A stretch of DNA of 64,000 nt from HGM04593 sp045654885. Its GTDB lineage: Bacteria; Bacteroidota; Bacteroidia; Bacteroidales; Bacteroidaceae. The first letter of the stretch is position 1. Each line of letters starts with the position of its first letter. The notes beneath the pieces were generated by a model. That model had not been told where the DNA came from, made no database searches, and saw only the letters and a list, made by a program, of their open reading frames with translations. The DNA lies in NCBI GenBank assembly GCA_045654885.1, contig JAZOOF010000049.1, forward strand, positions 1-64,000, given 5' to 3'. The position numbers and the translations under genes were made by a program. Shown here one piece after another: positions 26,496 to 34,136 of this stretch.

Positions 26496-27179
26496 TTACA
26501 TGACTTCATACAATATCCCACTGTAGTTGTCGGTGGAGAGTTTCTCGCACATGAACTTTATCACGTCAACAACATCCTCCAGCGTTTTGTCGTCTTGCAG
26601 ACGTGCTGCGAGTATCTGTGGCGCCATGGCCTTGTACACACCATCGGTGCAAAGGAATATCCTGTCGCCTTTCTCCACCTCAATGCGGGTGATGTCCGGG
26701 ATTGCAACTTCCGGGTCCATTGAGAAGAAACAGCGTGTAACAATCTCTGTTCCCGGACGGGAGTGGTCGGTTGTCTGGTGTACAACCTCGCCATTGCGCA
26801 ACAGGTAGCATCTGCTGTCGCCGCAATGTGCTATGGTTACCGTGTTATTCTCCACACTTGCCATTACGAGTGTTGTTCCCATCTCAATTGGACGTACCAT
26901 CCTTGAACGGTAGTAAAGAGCTTCGCTTGCATGTGCAAATGCTGTCAATACCTTTTCCTCGCAATCATTCGTGCCGGGGGTATCTTCCCAGAAATTGCAT
27001 ACAGCATTGCACACAGTCTCGGCTGCTGCATCGCCCATAGCGTGGCCTCCCATGCCGTCGCACACAACCAGCAGGCAGCGGTTCTCTTCGGGCATTTCAA
27101 CAACACGGCAAATATCCTGGTTTGCTATTCTCTTGCCGGTCTCGGAGAATACCGTATACATGTATTTCTGTTTTTCCAT
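26496..27179 (-). CDS. PP2C-family Ser/Thr phosphatase
   Basis: A compact 227-residue PPM phosphatase. The metal-binding and catalytic motifs are present: ANQDICRV, VVCDGMGGHAMGDAAAE (Asp41), HCGDSRCYLLRNGEV, TDHSRPGTE, LCTDGVYKAM and DNYSG near the end. It should remove phosphate from Ser/Thr of a partner in the cytoplasm. No kinase is seen nearby. A hairpin at 27225-27264 separates it from the RyR gene upstream, so it is probably transcribed on its own or by read-through. PP2C proteins are frequent members of bacterial signalling and conflict clusters. Confidence 0.88.
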   Translation of the reverse strand: MEKQKYMYTVFSETGKRIANQDICRVVEMPEENRCLLVVCDGMGGHAMGDAAAETVCNAVCNFWEDTPGTNDCEEKVLTAFAHASEALYYRSRMVRPIEMGTTLVMASVENNTVTIAHCGDSRCYLLRNGEVVHQTTDHSRPGTEIVTRCFFSMDPEVAIPDITRIEVEKGDRIFLCTDGVYKAMAPQILAARLQDDKTLEDVVDVIKFMCEKLSTDNYSGILYEVM

Positions 27180-27224
27180 GTCTTGTTTATACGTTTTTGT
27201 ACAGTTATTTCTTTTTAAGAGTAA

Positions 27225-27264
27225 AACAAACGGCAGAATCTATCATCCGATTCTGTCGTTTGTT
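27225..27264 (-). terminator. Intrinsic terminator after the small RyR gene
   Basis: A 16-bp stem AACAAACGGCAGAATC/GATTCTGTCGTTTGTT with one G-U pair and an 8-base loop is followed on the minus strand by TTTTACTCTTAAAAAG. It lies 19 bases past the RyR stop. Confidence 0.6.
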
Positions 27265-27282
27265 CAGGAGTTTGTATGCAAA

Positions 27283-27573
27283 TTACTCTTTCGTAATCTT
27301 GAATCCCAGTTTTGTTATCAGTTTCAGGGTTCCAAAAGCTGTGTCGCGGTCATATGCCTTCTCCACCTCGGGCAGCTCCTCGTAGGGCACCAGGCAAGGG
27401 TGGGTCTTCAAGGTGTCATTGCGCTCCTCGCCATAGGCCCAGCCCTGCTCCATTCGGCTCTGCGCCCACACGTCGTGTACGTTTTTTGCAATCTTTTCTA
27501 CAAGCTCATCCAACTCTGCCGGCAACTGTACGTCATTTGTGTTCACCGGCTGCGGTACATAATTCTTTTTCAT
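27283..27573 (-). CDS. Stand-alone RyR domain protein
   Basis: A 96-residue protein made almost entirely of one RyR (ryanodine-receptor repeat) domain: VHDVWAQSR (32-40), GWAYGEERND (44-53) and LVPYEELPEVEKAYDRD (61-77). The domain is very similar to residues 238-327 of the protein encoded at 32447-33583. In eukaryotes the domain is part of calcium-release channels; in bacteria the ligand is unproven, and a nucleotide-like small molecule is one hypothesis. It ends the presumed operon and may compete with, or regulate, the other RyR proteins. Confidence 0.85.
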   Translation of the reverse strand: MKKNYVPQPVNTNDVQLPAELDELVEKIAKNVHDVWAQSRMEQGWAYGEERNDTLKTHPCLVPYEELPEVEKAYDRDTAFGTLKLITKLGFKITKE

Positions 27574-27644
27574 TGTTCCTTGTGTTTTGGGTTTTTATAT
27601 TATAGAACAATTTCTGATGCGGAATCTGTCAGCGTATATAAAAT

Positions 27645-29423
27645 TTATATTTGTTCTGTCAAGTCAAGGAAACCAACAATGTCGGTGTCTGTTATCTGCT
27701 TTTTGTGTTCAACAAACTTTCCGTCTGTCAATCTCAAGAATGTGATATCGCCTTTGTCGTTGGTTGTGTATGCCGTTTTCAGTTCTTCAAGATTTTTTAT
27801 TTCATTACCATCATATCCAATGATTATATCGCCTTTCTTAAATATTGCATGTGTTTCATCACCGTATATTGCATGTATTGTCACTCCTGAATATTCACGT
27901 TTGCCTTCTGCAATTTCAATAAAAAACTGCTTTGCCGAAGCTACATAATCTTTGCTTTCGGGATAACACTCTTCAAATGTAGTGAGCATAGACTTTATGT
28001 TGCTATAAGCTGTCATGGGGTTGATTGACGCTTCCTTACCTGCATCGAGTTCTTTAAATCCGTAATACACTAATGAAATATCGTTCAAGAATCCTCCCCA
28101 GTAACGGATTTTAAGCCATTTGAGCCCTTGCTCATCTGCAGCCTGTATAGTGCACATTTTCTTTATTTCATCATAATCTTGCACGTTTGTGCTGTCATAT
28201 TCCAAAAGCTTTTTCAGATAGACATTGTTGAGAGAATCCAGTTTTATTTCTGACTTGTACAGTTCATCTTCGGCTTTTTTGTTGTCTTCATTCATTTCAG
28301 ATACATAACCCGATAATTGTTCAAACTCCTGTTTAATTAAAATCTCATATTCCGACTCTTTTGCTCCCAAAGCTGTTTTTGGCATATTGACAAATTTTGA
28401 ACGGAGTTCATTGCTTTCCTCCAGGACTGATTCCGGCAACTTGCTTATGATTTGTAAATATGAGTAATATAGAATGTTTCCTAAATGTGTTAATTCTTTG
28501 AAACTCATATCAATTAGTTTCAATTCGGATGGAAAAAGATTGTTGTCTTCGGTTTCAGTGGTCAGTTCTGTGATTAGCTCTATTGTTTCATTGATGAACA
28601 TATACATTGTTGACAAATGCTCATTGACGGAATGTGATTCAAATTCATTTATACCATACAATGAAAGAAGGAATTTTTGCCAAGCTGTGTATTTTACACT
28701 TGCAATACTGTTACTCTTATAATATTCAATATTGCTTTTGATAACATCTATTTGAGAAAACAAATCATCCTTATTGCTGTTCGATTTATATTCATCCATA
28801 GCTAAGGCAAGTTTCTTGTTGTCATCTATCAGAAAGTCTGCTATACCGGCGTATAGTGTCTGGTGTTGTGCGAACTCTTTGCATAACGGTTTTGCTATTG
28901 AACGGAAAACGAAGAAGAGTGAAAGAAGTATTGCGGCGATGGATAGCGTGGAGAGAATGAACCATTTAGCAAAAATCCTCTGTTTGGTATGTCTTGTACT
29001 GCTCAAATAGCTTTCAAGGCGTTTCATAGACATATCGAAATACTCAATTGAACCGGCTGCAACAGCCTGGTAGTTGCGTAGCTCTTCCATACCTTGCGGC
29101 ATTGGATTCGGCCATACAAAGCCGCTGAGCATTACCGGTATAATGTTTTTTTTGTGACTCATTGCGCACAACACCTCTTTGCGCACCCAGTCTTCTTCAT
29201 TGCTACACCGTTCGAGAGCATCAGTGGGTAATACAATAACAAAGTCACGACATCCTTCTATTATATTGAACAATTGTTCATTGAATGGTCCCGAGCGCAT
29301 AGATTCGAGGTCAAAGAATACTCTGTATCCGGCCGATTTCAAGCGTGTCGCTATCAGGTTTGCTGTTTCGTAAGAACTGCGGCGGTAGCTTATAAAAATA
29401 TCATAATTATGTTTCATCGTCAT
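27645..29423 (-). CDS. TIR domain, membrane helix and PDZ-like domain protein
   Basis: A 592-residue protein. TIR domain at about 5-130: YDIFISYRR, then FFDLESMRSG, and the candidate NADase glutamate Glu83 in WVRKEVLCA. One transmembrane helix at 153-173 puts residues 1-150 in the cytosol and the rest outside. The outer part is helical and charged (about 180-500), and the last 80 residues (SGVTIHAIYG, KKGDIIIGYDGNEI, NLEELKTAY) look like a PDZ domain of DegS/HtrA type. A PrsW-type protease gene lies 39 bases upstream. I infer a membrane sensor that could switch TIR activity after a periplasmic signal. The middle region is unassigned. The second ATG, two codons on, is an alternative start. Confidence 0.8.
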   Translation of the reverse strand: MTMKHNYDIFISYRRSSYETANLIATRLKSAGYRVFFDLESMRSGPFNEQLFNIIEGCRDFVIVLPTDALERCSNEEDWVRKEVLCAMSHKKNIIPVMLSGFVWPNPMPQGMEELRNYQAVAAGSIEYFDMSMKRLESYLSSTRHTKQRIFAKWFILSTLSIAAILLSLFFVFRSIAKPLCKEFAQHQTLYAGIADFLIDDNKKLALAMDEYKSNSNKDDLFSQIDVIKSNIEYYKSNSIASVKYTAWQKFLLSLYGINEFESHSVNEHLSTMYMFINETIELITELTTETEDNNLFPSELKLIDMSFKELTHLGNILYYSYLQIISKLPESVLEESNELRSKFVNMPKTALGAKESEYEILIKQEFEQLSGYVSEMNEDNKKAEDELYKSEIKLDSLNNVYLKKLLEYDSTNVQDYDEIKKMCTIQAADEQGLKWLKIRYWGGFLNDISLVYYGFKELDAGKEASINPMTAYSNIKSMLTTFEECYPESKDYVASAKQFFIEIAEGKREYSGVTIHAIYGDETHAIFKKGDIIIGYDGNEIKNLEELKTAYTTNDKGDITFLRLTDGKFVEHKKQITDTDIVGFLDLTEQI

Positions 29424-29462
29424 TTTGCTTTTATTGTATTTAAATAAGTGTTGGAACCGATA

Positions 29463-30191
29463 TTACAGTTTCGTCATCTCTATGTTTTCGGTACTATCCC
29501 TTAAAATAAGTTCCTTGATTCTGCTACCTCCATACTTCCACATCTTGTGGCAGAATACCAGAAATACAATTGTTAGAATGCCACTGATGGCAGGTGTTAC
29601 GTCTGTTATGAACAATATTGAATCGTAGAGTCCATGAACGATGATAGGTGCAACCAATATAAGAATCTTATTCTTCAATGGTGTCTTGGGATAGAATTTG
29701 GCAAGTGAATAATAGTATCCCATAAGTATGCCGAAACAGAAATGTCCGGGCACGGCGAATATGGCGCGGGTGATACCTACCGACAGATATGATTCTACAT
29801 TAGAGAACAAGTACATGATATTTTCTAATGCAGCGAAACCAAGCGAAATGCATACTGCATATACAATACCGTCCATCTTTTCGTCAAAGAATCTGTTTTT
29901 GCGCAGCACCAACCATAATAGGAAAAACTTGGCAATCTCCTCGGGTATCGCTGCACCAAAGAATGTCGCACTCACACTTCCAAAGATGCTTGTCGCCTCA
30001 GTAGGATATACACCAATCAATCCTAATGGTATTGACATACAAAAGGACAATGGAATAGACAATATTCCATAAAAGAATGCTTTTAACAATTGTCCTGTTG
30101 GCTCTGGTGATTTCTTGTCCTTTTGGTATATATAATACACAAGGATAGCTATGGGTAGTAGCGCGGTTAGAAAAATTATTATTGGTTCCAT
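29463..30191 (-). CDS. PrsW-family intramembrane metalloprotease
   Basis: A 242-residue protein with about seven hydrophobic helices. The PrsW active-site motifs are seen: IPEEIAK (Glu84, Glu85), AALENIMY (Glu123) and FAVPGHFCFG (His150). PrsW cuts membrane-bound anti-sigma factors at site 1 in Bacillus. Here it lies between two TIR genes (14 and 39 bases away) and close to an ECF sigma factor unit, so regulated proteolysis of a membrane partner, for example the TIR-PDZ protein, is a reasonable inference. Confidence 0.83.
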   Translation of the reverse strand: MEPIIIFLTALLPIAILVYYIYQKDKKSPEPTGQLLKAFFYGILSIPLSFCMSIPLGLIGVYPTEATSIFGSVSATFFGAAIPEEIAKFFLLWLVLRKNRFFDEKMDGIVYAVCISLGFAALENIMYLFSNVESYLSVGITRAIFAVPGHFCFGILMGYYYSLAKFYPKTPLKNKILILVAPIIVHGLYDSILFITDVTPAISGILTIVFLVFCHKMWKYGGSRIKELILRDSTENIEMTKL

Positions 30192-30205
30192 TTTTTGTTA
30201 AAGGT

Positions 30206-31708
30206 CTATTTCTTAAAAATAGATTTAAGTCGTTGAAAGAATGTTTTATGTACTTCGGAATCCTGTTCTTGTGAGTTATCAATCACGACGTTTTTACTCT
30301 CTCTATTTGATTCATAGTTAAAGGAACCTTCATTCTGTTTTACTTGTTTAGATTGCAAGAATCTGTTTTTATTATTCTTAAGATTAAGAAAATATAACAA
30401 GTTGTCCTTGTAATTTTCAGTTGTAAAACATTGTTTATCTCTAAGCCAAGCAGGAATACTATGGATATTGATTTCAGATGATAGAATATTAACAATTTTT
30501 GCGTTTGGCTTATGTCCTGTATTTATGTCATTTACAAAAGTGTGCCACTCTGCAGCAACATATGGTGTCTCAATATAATCAATACGAGTCGCAAAAACGA
30601 TCATATTGTCACATACATTTATCACTTCTCCTATAAGAGCTGTATATTGGTCAATTCCTATTTCTTTAATAGACTTATCTGCAAGAAAAGGCCTAAAACC
30701 ATTAGAATCCAAGAATTTATATAAATCATATGCTAATGCATAATCTTGGCTCTTACATGAAATGAATATATCGAAACCTCGCTCGTTGATTTCGTTGCGT
30801 ATTTTTTCTATCACCCTAGAAATACGAGCTTTACGTGTTCTTACCAAATCCCATATCTGCAATATGGCGCTATAATAATTCTTGGTATCTTGTATCAATG
30901 TTATTAAACTCTCTCCGTGGTGGGAGTTAAGCGAAATATCTAAACGTTCTATTGATTTTTCTCTAATAAAGTGCAGTTCTTCATTTGGAAAAAGTACACT
31001 TTCATCTTCACCTTGAACCACAAGTGTAGGATTTTCTTCTAATTTTACCTTGAAGTATTGTATATCTCTATCTCGTTCATTTGCTTTCTCGTCCATTCCT
31101 AGTTGTAACTCCTTTGCTTTTTTCCTTTCCAATCTTTGTAATGCAATATTCCAAGATTTACGTTTTTCATTTCTTCTATCAACATCTTGTTGTAAAATAA
31201 CATTTCTACGTCTTTCACTATTATATTGAGAAACAATAGCATTGTTGTCTTCCAAAAATGAATGCAAAATATTTAGGGGTGTGAGAAAATCCTCAAGATC
31301 ATTATAGTTATATATAGTAAAAACTTGCGGTTTTATTTTTTTATCCCGACTAATAAGAATGAATGCTGGGAGACTTGAACGAAGCAGCCCAAAATGATTA
31401 CAGATATCATCGGCTGTTTGCATTGTTACACTAACACCCTCACCATATAGAGGGTGCCAATCAGATAAATTTTTCACCCATCTCGTCAGGTTTTCGTTCA
31501 TTTTATCATATGAATTATTGATGAAATAAAAAAAACATATTCTATTCCCTGTTATGCGGTCTATTCTCCATGCATTATCAACTATTTCACGGAGGATACT
31601 TTTGTCATTATCATCGAAACTACTTACAAAAAGTAGCATAAGGTCATATTGATATTGATAATAGAACCTATCAAGGACTTGATCAAATTTTAGGGGTGTT
31701 ACGAACAT
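30206..31708 (-). CDS. TIR domain protein with an N-terminal thioredoxin-like region
   Basis: A 500-residue, AT-rich gene. Residues 1-150 have an alpha/beta pattern with a SLPAF cis-proline-like turn, recalling a thioredoxin fold without CxxC. Residues about 155-260 are charged and helical, probably a coiled coil. A TIR domain follows at about 312-450 (GFDIFISCKSQDYA), with candidate catalytic Glu387 in YVAAEWHTF. The tail ends in a basic amphipathic stretch (FFQRLKSIFKK) that could touch the membrane. No signal peptide. It may cleave NAD or make a signal nucleotide, but catalysis is not shown by sequence alone. Its composition differs from the flanking genes. Confidence 0.78.
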   Translation of the reverse strand: MFVTPLKFDQVLDRFYYQYQYDLMLLFVSSFDDNDKSILREIVDNAWRIDRITGNRICFFYFINNSYDKMNENLTRWVKNLSDWHPLYGEGVSVTMQTADDICNHFGLLRSSLPAFILISRDKKIKPQVFTIYNYNDLEDFLTPLNILHSFLEDNNAIVSQYNSERRRNVILQQDVDRRNEKRKSWNIALQRLERKKAKELQLGMDEKANERDRDIQYFKVKLEENPTLVVQGEDESVLFPNEELHFIREKSIERLDISLNSHHGESLITLIQDTKNYYSAILQIWDLVRTRKARISRVIEKIRNEINERGFDIFISCKSQDYALAYDLYKFLDSNGFRPFLADKSIKEIGIDQYTALIGEVINVCDNMIVFATRIDYIETPYVAAEWHTFVNDINTGHKPNAKIVNILSSEINIHSIPAWLRDKQCFTTENYKDNLLYFLNLKNNKNRFLQSKQVKQNEGSFNYESNRESKNVVIDNSQEQDSEVHKTFFQRLKSIFKK

Positions 31709-31791
31709 ATCTATAGGAATGTCTGAATTAAAATTATATTAAAGAAGAATCAAAATGCTAACAATTAACAGTTCGCAAAAACTCTCATTTA

Positions 31792-31923
31792 CTATATCAC
31801 TTCAAAATTATATACTTCTTTCATATCACTTGGCAGGTCAGCACGTGGCTCAATACTGATAGGGCATATTTTTAATGTTGCATCCCTTTGACTGAGTTGA
31901 GGATATGCCAAAAGTTCCGCTAT
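31792..31923 (-). pseudogene. Possible gene remnant, 43 codons without start
   Basis: Between the TIR gene and the helical-protein gene a frame runs from just after a TAA (31926-31924) to a TAG at 31794-31792. It reads as ordinary protein, for example AELLAYPQLSQRDATLKICP, but has no ATG; only a TTG is available. It overlaps the last codon of the upstream gene. It may be the C-terminal end of a lost gene or chance. Confidence 0.3.
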
Positions 31924-32381
31924 TTAAAAACCATTCCTCTAATCTCCTCCCCAATAGCCTCTTCAAGGAAATCACATCTTGCGCAAAGGAGCAGCTCGTG
32001 GGTATACTCCTCTAGCATGGCTTTATAGTATGTGACATCTTTGTGATTGGTGTGTGTTATTCTTTCCCAAAGTGTCTGCTCCACTGCATCTTTATATGCA
32101 TTGTCCACCGTTTCTCTGTCATCATCGGTCATTAGCTGGCGCAGCTTAGGGTGATTGAGAATATCTTCTAGCGAGCGTGGGTCATTGGGCGCTATCTCTT
32201 GCCAAAGTGCCCGCAGGAACTCTTTGTATTCACATTCTATTCTCAATGGTAGTTCTTTGTCATATTCTCCTATGCTTTCGGGCTGCTCATGGGCTGCTTC
32301 ATTGACAATGTTTCCAAAGTATTTGTCAAGTATCTCCCTCTCTTTCTTTATGCACAGTTCTTTGATTTGCGTTTTGTCCAT
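31920..32381 (-). CDS. Hypothetical acidic helical protein
   Basis: A 153-residue protein counted from MDKTQIKELC (32381); the frame reaches 32489 but the extra residues overlap the preceding gene. It is predicted to be largely helical and acidic, with no signal peptide, membrane segment or family I recognise. It lies between the RyR/C39-like protein gene (65 bases upstream) and the TIR gene, in the same direction, so it probably belongs to the same system as an adaptor or regulatory part. Confidence 0.6.
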   Translation of the reverse strand: MDKTQIKELCIKKEREILDKYFGNIVNEAAHEQPESIGEYDKELPLRIECEYKEFLRALWQEIAPNDPRSLEDILNHPKLRQLMTDDDRETVDNAYKDAVEQTLWERITHTNHKDVTYYKAMLEEYTHELLLCARCDFLEEAIGEEIRGMVFK

Positions 32382-32446
32382 GATATTTTTTATGCTACAA
32401 GAGTGTATGAATTGTTTGATGAGATGAAAGTTGAATATAGCTTGTT

Positions 32447-33583
32447 TTATTCGTACAATGACCAGTCGATGTCTATCTTGTGTCCACACTTATCACAGAA
32501 CACCTGTTTCTTGTAGATGATTGCATTGCACTTGGGGCAGTGGAACTCCTGCTGTGAGTTACGGATGCGCTCTCTTAGTATTCTGTAAAGTTCAGTGTCT
32601 TCGCGCTTAATCAAATCATAACCCAATTTCTTCAGCAGCTTGATTGTGTCCATGGCCATGTTGCGGTCGAAATCCTTTTCTTTCTCAGGCAGTTGTGAAT
32701 AGGGTACCATGCAAGGGTTCTCTTTCTTGGCATCGTTACGCTCCGGTCCATAGCTCCAACCTTGTGCAAGGCGTTCAGCAGCCCATACTTCGTGGGCATT
32801 CTCCGCAATTGCTTCACGCAGTTCGTTCAGGTCCTCTGCCAGTTGTACATCTGTCAGGTCAATAGGTCTTGGAGTGTATGTTTTCATATCTTTTGTGTTT
32901 ATGGTTACTAAATAGTTTTTTGAATCGTTCCATGCATCGACGAATTGTTCGATGGGGTATGTGTCCTCGCTGTTTGGTGAGTTGGGGTCATGTATTATCA
33001 CGCAATTGTTGACTGTGTCACAGGAGAGGACAACCACTGTGTGGTCGGGAACCTCACCAATCAATATGTCCTCGATAATCTCTTCGGTTCTATTCCCCAG
33101 TAACTCTCCGCCATCAACGGCAACTATTACGCTATCATTTGCATTGAGAGCATTTGCTATATCGTCAAAAGAGGCATTATATTGGCGGGCAACAGCAAGG
33201 CCTTTTGCCTCTAAGTGGCGTCCTACATTATGTAGCGCAGTTCCGGTTTCTTTCTGCCAACCATTTTTAATTGCATTTTGCAGCAGTTGTTCTTCGTCAA
33301 ACTCTATATTAAACTTGCGGAGTATATATTTCTCACACTCAAGGCTGCATAAATTCTCGCTGTTGCATGTGGCTGCAATAGCCGTCATTGGGATAGGCTC
33401 GCATTCATTGGGCAGTTTTCCCAATTCGGCGTCTACTAATTGAGAAATACGTAGCAATTCTCTTAATTCAGCATCGTGGGGTAGTGTTTCGAGTATCTCT
33501 TTGCACTCCTGTGCGCTCGCATTTCCCTCAAGGAATGCTGCCAACACCTCTGCCGGGATGTTATTTACCGATTTCTTCTTCAT
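32447..33583 (-). CDS. Anti-sigma-like / C39-like peptidase / RyR / zinc-ribbon protein
   Basis: A 378-residue multidomain protein. Residues 8-55 resemble the short helical start of Bacteroidota anti-sigma-type proteins (PAEVLAAFLEGNASAQECKE). Residues about 75-230 have a C39-like papain fold with candidate Cys79 (NLCSLECEKYILR), His181 (PDHTVVVL) and Asp199 (IIHDPNSP). A RyR domain follows at 238-327 (HEVWAAERLAQGWSYGPERN), then a C-terminal zinc ribbon with Cys349, Cys352, Cys363 and Cys366. The start codon lies inside the 3' end of the sigma-factor gene (23-base overlap), which argues for coupled translation and for partnership with that sigma factor. Whether the peptidase is active is unclear because the Cys motif is not the standard CGPTS. 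Confidence 0.75.
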   Translation of the reverse strand: MKKKSVNNIPAEVLAAFLEGNASAQECKEILETLPHDAELRELLRISQLVDAELGKLPNECEPIPMTAIAATCNSENLCSLECEKYILRKFNIEFDEEQLLQNAIKNGWQKETGTALHNVGRHLEAKGLAVARQYNASFDDIANALNANDSVIVAVDGGELLGNRTEEIIEDILIGEVPDHTVVVLSCDTVNNCVIIHDPNSPNSEDTYPIEQFVDAWNDSKNYLVTINTKDMKTYTPRPIDLTDVQLAEDLNELREAIAENAHEVWAAERLAQGWSYGPERNDAKKENPCMVPYSQLPEKEKDFDRNMAMDTIKLLKKLGYDLIKREDTELYRILRERIRNSQQEFHCPKCNAIIYKKQVFCDKCGHKIDIDWSLYE

Positions 33584-34130
33584 ACTTCCCAATCTCCTTA
33601 AGTGCAATTTCAGTCAAGGCTGCAATGGCACGTTTTTTTATGTTATACAAATTGTCTACATTGGTCATTAGTTCCGCAGCCACAACCTTTGGCTCGGCTT
33701 CTTCCAGGACCAATCGTCTTATTACATGGACATAGCGCTTGTTCGGCATCATTGAAAACAGGTGCTCTATATCCATTTTTGCATTAGTCGCCGCCTCATT
33801 GACGGTGTCTTCATGTATCTCATTCTCAAAAAGATTCACTTTGGGTTCCATATCTATCATGTTATTGCGCTTTGCAATAAAGTAGCGAATAGCAATTACT
33901 TTCATCCACTGATAGATAGTGCTACGACCTTGGAACTGTCTTAAACGATATGCATCGTTTTCCATTAGGTGCAGATAGAATTCGTTTACAAATTCATCGT
34001 AGTCAACCTCATAGGAGAATACATTACGCATTATGCTCATGAAAAGCGGGCGGCAACTCTTGAAAAAGAACTGCTGCGTCACTCGCTCGTCCCGAGCAAT
34101 CAATGCTTCAATTATTTGTTGGTCGGTCAT
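33561..34130 (-). CDS. ECF-type RNA polymerase sigma factor
   Basis: A 189-residue sigma-70 family protein. Region 2 is seen as YDEFVNEFYLHLMENDAYRL with GRSTIYQWMKVIAIRYF, and region 4 as ELMTNVDNLYNIKKRAIAAL. It lies 6 bases after the channel/RyR gene and overlaps the next gene (anti-sigma-like/RyR) by 23 bases. It probably controls this same locus, with the downstream protein as its regulator. Confidence 0.85.
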   Translation of the reverse strand: MTDQQIIEALIARDERVTQQFFFKSCRPLFMSIMRNVFSYEVDYDEFVNEFYLHLMENDAYRLRQFQGRSTIYQWMKVIAIRYFIAKRNNMIDMEPKVNLFENEIHEDTVNEAATNAKMDIEHLFSMMPNKRYVHVIRRLVLEEAEPKVVAAELMTNVDNLYNIKKRAIAALTEIALKEIGKYEEEIGK

Positions 34131-34136
34131 TGTTTG

